Assembly: GCF_946221105.1 (NCBI RefSeq) | Contig: NZ_CAMICL010000001.1 | Location: forward strand, 1 to 64,000 | DNA length: 64,000 nucleotides | Reading direction: 5' to 3' | Origin: an uncultured Corynebacterium sp. | GTDB lineage: Bacteria > Actinomycetota > Actinomycetes > Mycobacteriales > Mycobacteriaceae | Shown: piece by piece, positions 16,988 to 24,981 of the stretch | How the letters are laid out: each line of letters begins with the position of its first letter | Numbering within the stretch: the stretch's first letter is position 1 | Position numbers and translations under genes: made by a program | The notes under the pieces: generated by a model | The model's database searches: none | Told to the model about the DNA's origin: nothing | The model's input: only the letters and a program-made list of their open reading frames with translations

Positions 16988-19105
16988 TTAGGCGGGGTTG
17001 ATGACCGTGTCGGCGTTGTCCATGATGAAGCCGGCGTCCAGGACACCGACCAGGTTGGTCACCTGCTCGTCCTTGTTTCGGCCCAGGCCCGACGGGGTGA
17101 TGGTGTTGGTCAGCGAGATACCGTCCAGCGCATCGTTGTAGTCGAGCTTGCCCACGGAGAGCATGGACGCGACCATGCCGTGGTTGTCCGCGCCGTTCTC
17201 CGGGTTAGCGCCCGGTGCGAACGGGGTACCAGCCTTGTGGCCGGAGGGGAACGAACCGGTTGCCTTGCCGTAGACCACGTTGGAGGTAATCGTCAGCACC
17301 GACTGGGTCGGGATGGCGTCGCGGTACAGCGGGATCGCCTTGATCTTCTGCATCACCGTGTGCACCACCGTGGCGGCGATGTCGTCCGCGCGGTCGTCGT
17401 CGTTGCCGTAGAACGGGAACTCGCCCTCGGTGACGTAGTCGACGATCAGGCCGGACTCGTCGCGGACCGGGGTGACCTTCGCGTACTTAATAGCCGACAG
17501 GGAGTCCGCCACGATGGACAGGCCGGCAATACCGCAGCCCATGGTGCGAACGATATCGGAGTCGTGCAGCGCCATCTCGATGGACTCGTAGGCGTAGCGG
17601 TCGTGGCAGTAGTGGATGATGTTCAGGGCCTCGACGTAGGTGCCGACAACCCAGTCAAGCATCTCCTCGTACTTCTGCCAGACCTCGTCGAAGTCCAGCG
17701 GACCGTCGCCCTGAATCGGGGTGTGGTCGCCGTCGGTGACCTGCTTGCCGGTGACTTCGTCGCGGCCGCCGTTCATGGCGTACAGCAGAGCCTTCGCGGC
17801 ATTGACACGGGCGCCGAAGAACTGCATCTGCTTGCCCACCTGCATCGGGGACACGCAGCAGGCGATGGCGGCATCGTCGCCCCACTTGTCGCGGATCTGC
17901 TTGTCGGACTCGTACTGCAGCGAAGAGGTCTCGATGGAGATCGCGGCGCAGAATTCCTTGTAGCCCTCCGGAAGCGCCGGGTCCCAGAAGATGGTGATGT
18001 TCGGCTCCGGAGCCGGACCCAGGTTGCGCAGCGTCTGCAGTAGACGGAACGCGGTCTTGGTCACCTGGTGGCGGCCGTCCTCGGAGAAGCCGGCATCAGT
18101 CCAGGTTGCCCAGTACGGGTCGCCGGAGAAGATCTGGTCGTAGTCCTCGGTGCGCAGGAAGCGGACGATGCGCAGCTTGATCACCAGTGCGTCGATGATC
18201 TCCTGAGCCTCGACCTCGGTCAGGGTGCCGTTGGCCAAGTCGCGCTCGAAGTACGCATCCAGGAAGGGGGAGAGGCGACCAATGGACATGGCGGCGCCGT
18301 CCTGGCTCTTCACGGAGGCGAGGTAGCCGAAGTAGGTCCACTGCACGGCTTCCTTGGCGTTGGTTGCCGGGCCGGAGATGTCGAAGCCGTAGTCCTCAGC
18401 CATCTTCTTCAGCTTCTTCAGCGCCTTGATCTGCTCGGCGTGCTCCTCACGGTAGCGAGCCCAGTGCTCGGAGAAGCCCTTCTCCAAGGAAGCGTCCTTC
18501 GCCTGCTGCTTCTCCTCGATGAGGAAATCCACACCGTAGAGAGCCACACGGCGGTAGTCGCCGATGATGCGGCCACGGCCGTAAGCATCCGGCAGGCCCG
18601 TCACGATGTGGGAGGAGCGCGCCGCGCGGATGCGCGGGGTGTAGATGTCAAAGACGGCGTCGTTGTGGGTCTTGCGGTACTGCGTGAAGATCTTCTTCAC
18701 GTCCGGGTTGACCTCTTTGCCGGCCTCCTTGATGGCCTGCTCAACCATGCGCCAGCCACCGTTCGGCATCATTGCGCGCTTGGTCGGAGTGTCCGTCTGC
18801 AGACCAACAACGACGTCGTCGTCCTCCGAGATGTATCCCGGCTTGAAGGCGTCGATGTCGGCGGGTGTTTCCGTGTCCACGTCGTAGACACGGCGCTCAC
18901 GCTCGACGGCGAGGTAGTTCTTGTCAAGGTAGTCCCAGAGGCGCAAGGTCTTTTCCGTGGCACCTTCAAGGAACGATGCATCCCCGTCGTACGGGGTGTA
19001 GTTGCGCTGGACGAAATCGCGGACGTCGATGCGTTCCATCCACGGGCCTGGCTTGAAGCCGTCCCACGCGCGGTTTTCAATTTGCGGCTCTGTCGAAACA
19101 GTCAC
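16988..19105 (-). CDS. pflB: pyruvate formate-lyase large subunit lacking the glycyl-radical domain
   Basis: Converts pyruvate and CoA to formate and acetyl-CoA. The active-site pair Cys416-Cys417 lies in IACCVSPM (E. coli Cys418-Cys419). Other PFL landmarks include DAYGRGRIIGDYRR, GCGIAGLS and FPSGHKAGTPFAPG. The protein ends at VLDAGFIMDNADTVINPA, just where single-chain PFL would continue into its last ~80 residues. The GTG start at 19105 is chosen because AAGAAGGA lies 10 bases upstream and VSTEPQIENRAW starts the family match; an open frame continues to 19282 without similarity. Product 705 residues. Operon: large subunit, radical domain, pflA. Confidence 0.93.
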   Translation of the reverse strand: MTVSTEPQIENRAWDGFKPGPWMERIDVRDFVQRNYTPYDGDASFLEGATEKTLRLWDYLDKNYLAVERERRVYDVDTETPADIDAFKPGYISEDDDVVVGLQTDTPTKRAMMPNGGWRMVEQAIKEAGKEVNPDVKKIFTQYRKTHNDAVFDIYTPRIRAARSSHIVTGLPDAYGRGRIIGDYRRVALYGVDFLIEEKQQAKDASLEKGFSEHWARYREEHAEQIKALKKLKKMAEDYGFDISGPATNAKEAVQWTYFGYLASVKSQDGAAMSIGRLSPFLDAYFERDLANGTLTEVEAQEIIDALVIKLRIVRFLRTEDYDQIFSGDPYWATWTDAGFSEDGRHQVTKTAFRLLQTLRNLGPAPEPNITIFWDPALPEGYKEFCAAISIETSSLQYESDKQIRDKWGDDAAIACCVSPMQVGKQMQFFGARVNAAKALLYAMNGGRDEVTGKQVTDGDHTPIQGDGPLDFDEVWQKYEEMLDWVVGTYVEALNIIHYCHDRYAYESIEMALHDSDIVRTMGCGIAGLSIVADSLSAIKYAKVTPVRDESGLIVDYVTEGEFPFYGNDDDRADDIAATVVHTVMQKIKAIPLYRDAIPTQSVLTITSNVVYGKATGSFPSGHKAGTPFAPGANPENGADNHGMVASMLSVGKLDYNDALDGISLTNTITPSGLGRNKDEQVTNLVGVLDAGFIMDNADTVINPA

Positions 19106-19203
19106 AGTTGCACAGTCCTTCTTTAGAGCATTTGAGGATCTCGCGGCTGCGCTTGCCCATTTACTTACCCATGTACTTTCAAAGCGCGGGCCGCTCAAGA
19201 ACC

Positions 19204-19209
19204 ATTGTA
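19204..19209 (-). promoter_or_regulatory. possible -10 of the PFL operon
   Basis: On the minus strand TACAAT lies about 100 bases before the GTG start. No good -35 hexamer is seen at 17 bases, which fits a promoter needing an activator. This would leave an untranslated leader of roughly 90 bases. Confidence 0.3.
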
Positions 19210-19243
19210 AGCGATGATTCAGGGCTAATGGTAATACGATTGG

Positions 19244-19259
19244 TGTGACATTGTGCACA
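19244..19259. promoter_or_regulatory. CRP/GlxR-like operator upstream of the PFL operon
   Basis: TGTGACATTGTGCACA matches the corynebacterial GlxR/CRP pattern TGTGA-N6-TCACA in 9 of 10 fixed bases. It is centred about 54 bases upstream of the start site predicted from the -10-like TACAAT. Cyclic-AMP-linked or FNR-type control of fermentation is plausible; which protein binds is inference. Confidence 0.5.
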
Positions 19260-19287
19260 ACTGTCGTGGGTGAAAATGGCATGAAAG

Positions 19288-19327
19288 AACCGGCCCAAGG
19301 CCTGTGGAGATAGGCTCTGGGCCGGTT
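19288..19327 (-). terminator. hairpin terminator after ndh
   Basis: AACCGGCCCA (19288–19297) and TGGGCCGGTT (19318–19327) are a perfect 10-base inverted repeat with a 20-base loop, about 40 bases after the ndh stop. The minus-strand flank TTCTTTC is T-rich. It would isolate ndh from the PFL operon on the same strand. Confidence 0.75.
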
Positions 19328-19366
19328 TGGATCGTCGTCGGCGAAACGCCAGGGGAGGACGAAGGG

Positions 19367-20704
19367 TTACTTCTCGTTGTCCAGCTCAGGTCCCTCGAGC
19401 TGCCCCTCGGTCACCGCCAGGTTGTGGCGGGTGCGCGAGAACGCGTTGATGGTCCACTCGGTGGCGGCCACAAGACGGTTGCGGGTGCCAGTGAGGAAGG
19501 ACAGGTGCACGCCCAGCCACATCAGCCAGCCGATGAAGCCGGTGATTTCCACCTTGCCCATCTTCACAACCGCGTTGAAGCGGTTGATGATGGCCATAGA
19601 GCCCTTGTCGAAGTACTCGAACGGGTCGCGGTTTTCCGGAGCGACGTCGTGTTCGACCTGCTCCTTGATGATCTTGCCCACGTAAGCACCGGACTGGATA
19701 GCTACCTGCGCAACGCCCGGGAGGCGGTCGCGGTTCATCATGTCGCCGACGATGAACAGGTTCGGCTCGTCGCCCACGGACAGGTCGGCGTTGACCGCAA
19801 CCTTGCCGGCGCGGTCGGCCTCGACACCGAGCTGATCGGCAATCTGCTTGCCCAGCGGGGAAGCGGCAACACCGGCGGACCAAATCTTGGTCGGGGTGCT
19901 GATGGTGGTCTCCTGCTCGGTCTTCATGTCCTTGTAGGTCACGGAATCCGCGTCCACGTTGGTCACCATCGCGTTGAGGATGACGGTCACGCCCGCCTTC
20001 TCCAGCTCGCGCTGCGCCTTCTTGCCCAGGCGCTTGCCAAACGGTGGCAGGACCTGTGGCGCGCCGTCCAGCAGGTAGATCTTGGACTGCTCGGTGCTAA
20101 AGGAGTAGCGGCCGGAGGTGAATGCGCGGTGCGCCATCTCGGCCACCTGGCCGGCCAGCTCCACACCGGTCGGGCCTGCGCCGACGATGACGAAGGTCAG
20201 CTCACGCTCGCGCTCTTCCGGCGTTTGCGCCAGCTCAGCGCGCTCGAAGGCTGCGATGAGGCGGGCGCGGATCTCAAACGCGTGGTCCAGCGTCTTCAGG
20301 CCCGGGGCGAACTCCGCGAAGTGGTCGTTGCCGAAGTATGACTGGCCGGCACCAGCGGCGACGATGAGGGAGTCGTAGGAGAACGTGGACTCCTTGCCGC
20401 CCTCCACGGAGGTGACGGTCTTCGCTTCCACATCGACGGTCTCAACGGTGCCGCGCACCACGCGGACGTTCTGCTGGTTGGCGAACATCTGGCGCACGTC
20501 GCCAGTGATCTCGCCGGAGGACATCAGGCCGGTTGCCACCTGGTAGAGCAGCGGCGGGAAGAGGTGGTGGTTGGTGTTGTTGATCAGCGTGACGTCGACG
20601 TCTGCATCTGCGAGCTCCTTCGCCGCGTTCACGCCGCCAAAACCTGCGCCCACGATGACAACGTGGTGGCGACTACCTTCGGGGCGGTACACCTGAGAGG
20701 CCAT
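19367..20704 (-). CDS. ndh: type II NADH dehydrogenase
   Basis: Single-subunit, non-proton-pumping NADH:menaquinone oxidoreductase on the inner face of the membrane. The FAD-binding motif GAGFGGVNAAKEL lies at residue ~20 and the NADH-binding motif VGAGPTGVELAGQ near residue 185. FIVGDMMN and SQMxA-like AIQSGAYVG segments follow. A C-terminal hydrophobic stretch (FIGWLMWLGVHLSFLTG) suits membrane attachment. Corynebacteria lack complex I and rely on this enzyme. It is divergent from ufaA. Confidence 0.94.
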   Translation of the reverse strand: MASQVYRPEGSRHHVVIVGAGFGGVNAAKELADADVDVTLINNTNHHLFPPLLYQVATGLMSSGEITGDVRQMFANQQNVRVVRGTVETVDVEAKTVTSVEGGKESTFSYDSLIVAAGAGQSYFGNDHFAEFAPGLKTLDHAFEIRARLIAAFERAELAQTPEERERELTFVIVGAGPTGVELAGQVAEMAHRAFTSGRYSFSTEQSKIYLLDGAPQVLPPFGKRLGKKAQRELEKAGVTVILNAMVTNVDADSVTYKDMKTEQETTISTPTKIWSAGVAASPLGKQIADQLGVEADRAGKVAVNADLSVGDEPNLFIVGDMMNRDRLPGVAQVAIQSGAYVGKIIKEQVEHDVAPENRDPFEYFDKGSMAIINRFNAVVKMGKVEITGFIGWLMWLGVHLSFLTGTRNRLVAATEWTINAFSRTRHNLAVTEGQLEGPELDNEK

Positions 20705-20838
20705 GAGTGATATCTCCTCGGGTTAATGACGTTATTAATTGGAACGGCATACATAGTACGCGCCCGCCGATAAACTGCGAGGGCAGGCTCCGCCGTGGCA
20801 CTCCATATCCCCGCGCTGCGCGCACTAGCATCCGAGGA

Positions 20839-22158
20839 ATGGCCGAGAGCACTCCCGCGAACATCCCCGCGCACCTTCAACGAATTGATAAAGACGCTTG
20901 GCCGGGAGTGGCTGATGTCCCGCAGCCGGGGAAGTTGCGCACGAGGCTCGCAGAGGCTGGCTTCGCTCGCGCATGCGCGAAAGCGGGACTGTCGTTCGAG
21001 GGGGACGGAGCAGACATCACCGTCGAGCGCGCTGAGGTTTTTCAGCGAATCGCCGCGAGCGGGTGGGTTGGGCTCGCGGAAGGCTACATGGCAGGTGAGT
21101 GGTCGACTGGCGGGTCGCAGCAGCTTGTCGACGTCCTCACGGCGCTCCTGCGCACCGGATATCACCCGCGGACCCGCCGCGTGGACGCGGTGCGGCCGGC
21201 AACGCCAGGGGAGTTGCCGCCGGACCTGGTGGCGCATTTTTCGGGCGACGGACTCAGTGCGTTTCAGGGGCATTTCGCCACGGGTGTGGCCACCACGGAA
21301 CGCGTCCGAATGAAGTCGCACACTAAAGGTGCAGGCAAAGGTCGTGAACCCCGCGATCATTTCGTAGATGTGACGGAAATCGGGACACCCTTGGAGTCCG
21401 ACCGGGCAGACCTGAAAGATGCGCAAAACCGCAGCGTAGAGGATATTTTAGGGAGTTTGGGTGTGGCGCACGGCACGCACCTGTTGGAGTATCCGTCTGG
21501 AGGCGGCGCATTAGCGCTTGAGGCTGCTGCACGTGGGGCAACTGTCGACGCCGTGACCCGAGATGCCCGCATGTATGCCGCGATGCGCGAGCGGCTGATC
21601 CTCGCAGGCACTGACGGTTCCGTTACCGTGGACCGCATCGCGGAAGGCCCGGGTGCTGTGGCGAAGCAGCGCAGCGGTGTCTACGACGCGGTTGCGAGCA
21701 TGGAGGTGTTTGAAACCATGCCCCAGCGCCAGCAGCGGTCGTATTTGCTCGCCGTCGATGCAGTGCTGGGCCAAGGGGGCAGAGCCGCCATGCAGACGGT
21801 GGTACGTACGTCTGCGTACAACCGGACTGCGGATCTCGCGCTGGAGTCGCTGCGCGCATACATCTGGCCGGGCCTGCACTTTGCGACGGTCGCGGAGATC
21901 GGCAAAACCGTCGACCGTGAGACCGATCTGCGCGTGGTGGCGCAGACGTCGGCACCGGAGCACCTCGTGGCGTCGCTACGCCTGCAGCGCATCACATTCG
22001 ACGGCAAGCTGCGCGACGCGGCGGCCGACGGCTACGACGCAGTGTTCCGCCGCCTATGGGTGTGGCAGTTCGCGTTGCGTGAAGCGATGGCGCGGCTGGG
22101 GATGATCGATCTAGCGCAGATCACGTTCGCGCGGAGAAACAGGAGAGGGCGCCGCTAG
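20839..22158 (+). CDS. ufaA: cyclopropane-fatty-acid-synthase-like methyltransferase (UfaA family)
   Basis: Position next to ndh matches C. glutamicum ufaA, and the domain order (a ~150-residue N-terminal domain including GWVGLAEGYMAGEWST, then a SAM methyltransferase fold) fits cyclopropane-fatty-acid synthases. The SAM motif is unusual, EYPSGGGALALEA instead of the usual ExGCGWG, and the characteristic C-terminal YLxxCxxxF segment is VWQFALREAMARLG. The protein is 439 residues. An in-frame extension back to 20707 would overlap the ndh promoter region, so ATG 20839 is used, though its GAGG is very close. Catalytic activity is uncertain given the divergence. Confidence 0.75.
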   Translation: MAESTPANIPAHLQRIDKDAWPGVADVPQPGKLRTRLAEAGFARACAKAGLSFEGDGADITVERAEVFQRIAASGWVGLAEGYMAGEWSTGGSQQLVDVLTALLRTGYHPRTRRVDAVRPATPGELPPDLVAHFSGDGLSAFQGHFATGVATTERVRMKSHTKGAGKGREPRDHFVDVTEIGTPLESDRADLKDAQNRSVEDILGSLGVAHGTHLLEYPSGGGALALEAAARGATVDAVTRDARMYAAMRERLILAGTDGSVTVDRIAEGPGAVAKQRSGVYDAVASMEVFETMPQRQQRSYLLAVDAVLGQGGRAAMQTVVRTSAYNRTADLALESLRAYIWPGLHFATVAEIGKTVDRETDLRVVAQTSAPEHLVASLRLQRITFDGKLRDAAADGYDAVFRRLWVWQFALREAMARLGMIDLAQITFARRNRRGRR

Positions 22159-22186
22159 CCGGTGGGCAGGGCCGCCAGATCGTTAC

Positions 22187-22219
22187 TTGACATAATGTAC
22201 ATTATCGGACAGTTATATA
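22187..22219. promoter_or_regulatory. promoter-like site with perfect palindrome in convergent spacer
   Basis: ATAATGTACATTAT (22192–22205) is a perfect 14-base palindrome. TTGACA (22187–22192) overlaps its left edge and TTATAT (22213–22218) follows, an untypically long 20-base spacing. No gene on the plus strand follows. The rest of the spacer 22159–22309 holds a weak GGCGCC/GACGCC stem and CCCCTTTT near 22280, but nothing else I recognise. Confidence 0.35.
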
Positions 22220-22309
22220 CGGTGGAACTGTAAAAGGCGCCGAGCGCTCCTTGCGTCCGACGCCCTTCCATATACCCCTTTTAGCGTCACGTTACGTAAA
22301 CAGGCCCAT

Positions 22310-23020
22310 CTACTTGGTCATGTTGATGCGGACGTTCACTTCGCCTTCTTCGGCGATTTTCGCCGCGACGAGCTCCGGGGTCTCCACGCCGTAGTCCAGA
22401 CGGTTGATCGGAATGTCGCCGGCGACGATCAAACGGTCGCCCGAACGCGCAACGTCGAACTCATGCGTGATCTCGTTAGTCTCGCCGTGGATGGTCAGCT
22501 CGCCGGTGAGCGCCACGGTTCCCACGGTGCCGTCCTCCGGCACGGCGGACACGTCAGCCGGCTGCGTCACCTTGAACGTCGCCTCCGGGTACTCGTCCGT
22601 GTGGAAGATGCGGCGGCGCACCGACGAGTCGCGCTTGTCGCTGTCGGACGACAGGTGCTGCATGTCGACGGTGATCTCGCCGGCGGTCAACGTGCCCTCA
22701 GCAATCGTCGCGGAGCCTGTGACGGCGCGCGTCGACGCCGAGGTGCTGCGGCGCTCGCCCGGCAGGACCTCTTCAAACGTGAAGCCGGCGGATGTGACGT
22801 TGTCGCCCGGGCGGTTGGTCACCGTCCATTCGCCGTCAAGCTCCGTGGAGGCTGCGGACACCTTGTCAGCATCGATGCCCTCTGTCTTCACGCCGCCGCC
22901 CTTAAACAGGGTCATGAGCAGCGGAACCATCGCCACTAGCACCGCCACGACAATGAAAATGGATACGACAACGATCAGTATTGTGCGCGTCTTTGCGCTG
23001 GTTGCCGCGCTTTCTTCCAC
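22310..23020 (-). CDS. YceI family protein with N-terminal membrane anchor
   Basis: After a short N-terminus, residues ~14–36 are a membrane helix (ILIVVVSIFIVVAVLVAM). The rest is an extracytoplasmic YceI-type lipocalin-like beta barrel, with TGSATIAEGTLTAGEITVDM and LTGELTIHGETN. YceI proteins bind polyisoprenoids or other amphiphiles; the ligand is unknown here. The GTG start lies 7 bases after the stop of the upstream small gene, with AGGTGA at 9 bases, so the two are one operon. Confidence 0.88.
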   Translation of the reverse strand: MEESAATSAKTRTILIVVVSIFIVVAVLVAMVPLLMTLFKGGGVKTEGIDADKVSAASTELDGEWTVTNRPGDNVTSAGFTFEEVLPGERRSTSASTRAVTGSATIAEGTLTAGEITVDMQHLSSDSDKRDSSVRRRIFHTDEYPEATFKVTQPADVSAVPEDGTVGTVALTGELTIHGETNEITHEFDVARSGDRLIVAGDIPINRLDYGVETPELVAAKIAEEGEVNVRINMTK

Positions 23021-23027
23021 CTGGGAA

Positions 23028-23375
23028 TCACCTCAGCCTTTCAAGTTGCTGGGCTAATTCTACTAATTCGTCACAAAGCGGGGCCAAATCGTCAGGCTTC
23101 GCGCCTTCGGCGGCTGCTGTGCGGATATCCTCCGCTGCGCACCGCAGCGCATAAAGCCGGTCGCGGTACTCTGCGACCTTGTTGCGGTTGAGGATCACTG
23201 CGTCCTCATCAACCGACGTACCGGCGAGCATGGTGCGCTGTTCGTATGCGCGCTGCTTGCAAGATGGTCCACAGTATTTGCGTTTCCGGCCGCGGCCGCG
23301 GTTCACGGGGATTTCCTTCCCGCACCAGGCGCAGGTGGCTTTCTTCTTGGTAAGGGCACGTAATTTATCCGTCAC
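23028..23375 (-). CDS. small conserved protein with Cys4-type zinc-finger-like motif
   Basis: The 115-residue product has CAWC and CGPSC separated by about 16 residues, with basic RGRGRKRKY between, a likely zinc ribbon. Similar N-termini occur in many small actinobacterial proteins that bind nucleic acid. The C-terminal ~60 residues are predicted helical (KVAEYRDRLYALRCAAEDI). The GTG start lies in the spacer shared with rbpA, divergently. Function unknown. It is co-transcribed with the YceI gene. Confidence 0.75.
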   Translation of the reverse strand: MTDKLRALTKKKATCAWCGKEIPVNRGRGRKRKYCGPSCKQRAYEQRTMLAGTSVDEDAVILNRNKVAEYRDRLYALRCAAEDIRTAAAEGAKPDDLAPLCDELVELAQQLERLR

Positions 23376-23418
23376 GGTTATGTAGTCTATTACAACTGTC
23401 GATTAAGTAAAAGTGCCC

Positions 23419-23450
23419 GGGAACATTTCGCAGAACTGCACCGTTATACT
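23419..23450 (+). promoter_or_regulatory. SigH/SigE-type promoter overlapping a SigA -10, before rbpA
   Basis: GGAAC (23420–23424) and GTT (23443–23445) are 18 bases apart, matching the oxidative/heat-stress ECF sigma pattern. TATACT (23445–23450) overlaps as a housekeeping -10. rbpA genes are known to be under SigR/SigH-like control in other actinobacteria. Start-site mapping would test it. Confidence 0.5.
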
Positions 23451-23493
23451 GGAGCGACTGAAAACAAACGGGTTGAAAAGGATGGTGAGTGCC

Positions 23494-23871
23494 ATGGCTG
23501 ATCGAGTTCTTCGCGGAAGCCGCATGGGCGCAGTCAGCTACGAAACGGACCGCGACCACGATCTCGCGCCACGCCAGATGGCGAAGTACCGCACCCCCAA
23601 CGGTGAGGTGTTCGAGGTGCCGTTCGCTGACGACGCCGAGATCCCCGAGGAGTGGATGTGCAAGAACGGCCAGGTCGGCACCCTCATGGAGGGCGAAGGT
23701 GTGGAGTCCAAGCCCGCCAAGCCGCCGCGCACCCACTGGGACATGCTGCGTGAGCGTCGCAGCATCGAGGAGCTCGACGTCCTGCTCGAGGAGCGCCTTG
23801 AGCAGCTGCGTAAGCGCCGCCGCACCGCCGCCCGCATTGCGAAGGAGCAGCAGCAGGCCAACGAGAGCTAG
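23494..23871 (+). CDS. rbpA: RNA polymerase-binding protein RbpA
   Basis: RbpA binds group 1 sigma factors and RNA polymerase and stabilises the open complex. The product, 125 residues, contains the family N-terminus MADRVLRGSRMGAVSYE, the core zinc-ribbon-like segment VPFADDAEIPEEWMCKNG, and the basic C-terminal sigma-interaction domain ELDVLLEERLEQLR. ATG 23494 is chosen because it begins the family N-terminus; ATG 23482 is closer to AAAAGG but would add four residues. Followed by a strong bidirectional terminator. Confidence 0.95.
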   Translation: MADRVLRGSRMGAVSYETDRDHDLAPRQMAKYRTPNGEVFEVPFADDAEIPEEWMCKNGQVGTLMEGEGVESKPAKPPRTHWDMLRERRSIEELDVLLEERLEQLRKRRRTAARIAKEQQQANES

Positions 23872-23893
23872 CTCGCTTTACGACGGCTCACGC

Positions 23894-23936
23894 AAGTGCC
23901 CGCCCCCGCGACACCAATTCGCGGAGGCGGGCACTT
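23894..23936. terminator. bidirectional terminator between rbpA and ppm
   Basis: AAGTGCCCGCC (23894–23904) and its complement (23926–23936) form an 11-pair stem, extended inward by CCGCG/CGCGG. It lies between two convergent genes and can act on both strands. Confidence 0.85.
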
Positions 23937-23951
23937 CCCTATTGCCGGCCG

Positions 23952-24947
23952 CTACTTCTTGTGCTTGCCGTCGAAGCCGAGCGCGTGGAGCGCCTGTCGG
24001 ACGGTCTCCTCGCCCAAGTGGATCGCGTCGTTGACGCGGCGGGCCGCGTTTGCCTGGACCTTGCCCAGGTTGGCGTTGTCAATTTCGTGCTTGGCCACCG
24101 CGCCGAACTCGCCGAGAGCGTTGATGATCTGCTCGGGAGCGTCGGCGGCCTTGCGTCGGACGTCGGAAAGCTTCGAGTGCTCCACGGCGTAGACGAGCTG
24201 GCGGACGGTCTCGGAGGTCAGGTCTTTGACGAAGGTGGCCTTGTCCGCAGCGCCCCACTTGGTCACCTCGGCCAACGAGGCGGTGGCGAAGCTGGCGTCC
24301 AGCTTGGACTCGCCGAGCTTGCGGTCCTCGAAGGTGATCGGCACCTCGCGGATGTCGTAGCCCAGCTTGTCCACCTTGTGCGCGATCTCCACCTGGAAGA
24401 TGTAGCCCTTGGTGGACAGCGAATCCAGGTCCAACTCCTCCAGCACCTCGCGCTTGAAGGCGCGGTAGCCTGCTGTCATGTCCGCCACGTCGGTGCCGAG
24501 GGCGATGGAGACGTACTGGTTGCCCAGCTTGGACAGAAAGAAGCGGTTCTTCGGCCAGTTCACCACTTCCCCGCCCTCGATGTAGCGGGAACCGATGGCC
24601 AGATCTGCGCCGTCATCCAGCGCGTCGAGAAGCCTGTGCAGCTCCTCCGGTGCGTGGGAGCCGTCGGCATCCATCTGCACCAGCACCTTGTAGTCGCGCT
24701 CCAGGCCCCAGTTGAAGCCGGCGCGGTAGGCGGCCAGCAGGCCGTCTTTGCCGGTGCGGTGCAGCACGTTGACCTCGTCGTGGGCGGCGGCGAGCTCGTC
24801 GGCCTTCGCGCCGGTGCCGTCCGGCGAGTTGTCGTCAACGACGAGGATGTCCACGGCATCCTTCGTAGCCAGCACGCGCTCGACGATAAGCGGGAGGTTC
24901 TCCACCTCGTTGTAGGTCGGAATGATCACCAGAGTCTGGTTGGCCAC
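23952..24947 (-). CDS. ppm: polyprenol monophosphomannose synthase
   Basis: Family 2 glycosyltransferase that transfers mannose from GDP-mannose to polyprenyl phosphate, giving the donor for lipomannan, lipoarabinomannan and protein mannosylation. IIPTYNEVENLP starts the domain and the metal-binding DAD motif is in QMDADGSHAPEE. Core length is about 250 residues; here about 80 further residues, rich in helix and charge, follow the domain. The GTG at 24947 has GAGGAG 10 bases upstream; an open frame further upstream runs into lnt. In corynebacteria this enzyme works next to the separate Lnt/Ppm2 protein encoded just upstream. Confidence 0.92.
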   Translation of the reverse strand: MANQTLVIIPTYNEVENLPLIVERVLATKDAVDILVVDDNSPDGTGAKADELAAAHDEVNVLHRTGKDGLLAAYRAGFNWGLERDYKVLVQMDADGSHAPEELHRLLDALDDGADLAIGSRYIEGGEVVNWPKNRFFLSKLGNQYVSIALGTDVADMTAGYRAFKREVLEELDLDSLSTKGYIFQVEIAHKVDKLGYDIREVPITFEDRKLGESKLDASFATASLAEVTKWGAADKATFVKDLTSETVRQLVYAVEHSKLSDVRRKAADAPEQIINALGEFGAVAKHEIDNANLGKVQANAARRVNDAIHLGEETVRQALHALGFDGKHKK

Positions 24948-24981
24948 GGCGCTAATTCTCCTCAGGTTTACGCTGTTGTTC

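Noticed and set aside
16688..19126. Two plus-strand frames opposite the PFL genes
   Set aside because: They mirror codon structure of the PFL genes, have repetitive Val/Gly/Asp/His composition and no start signals.
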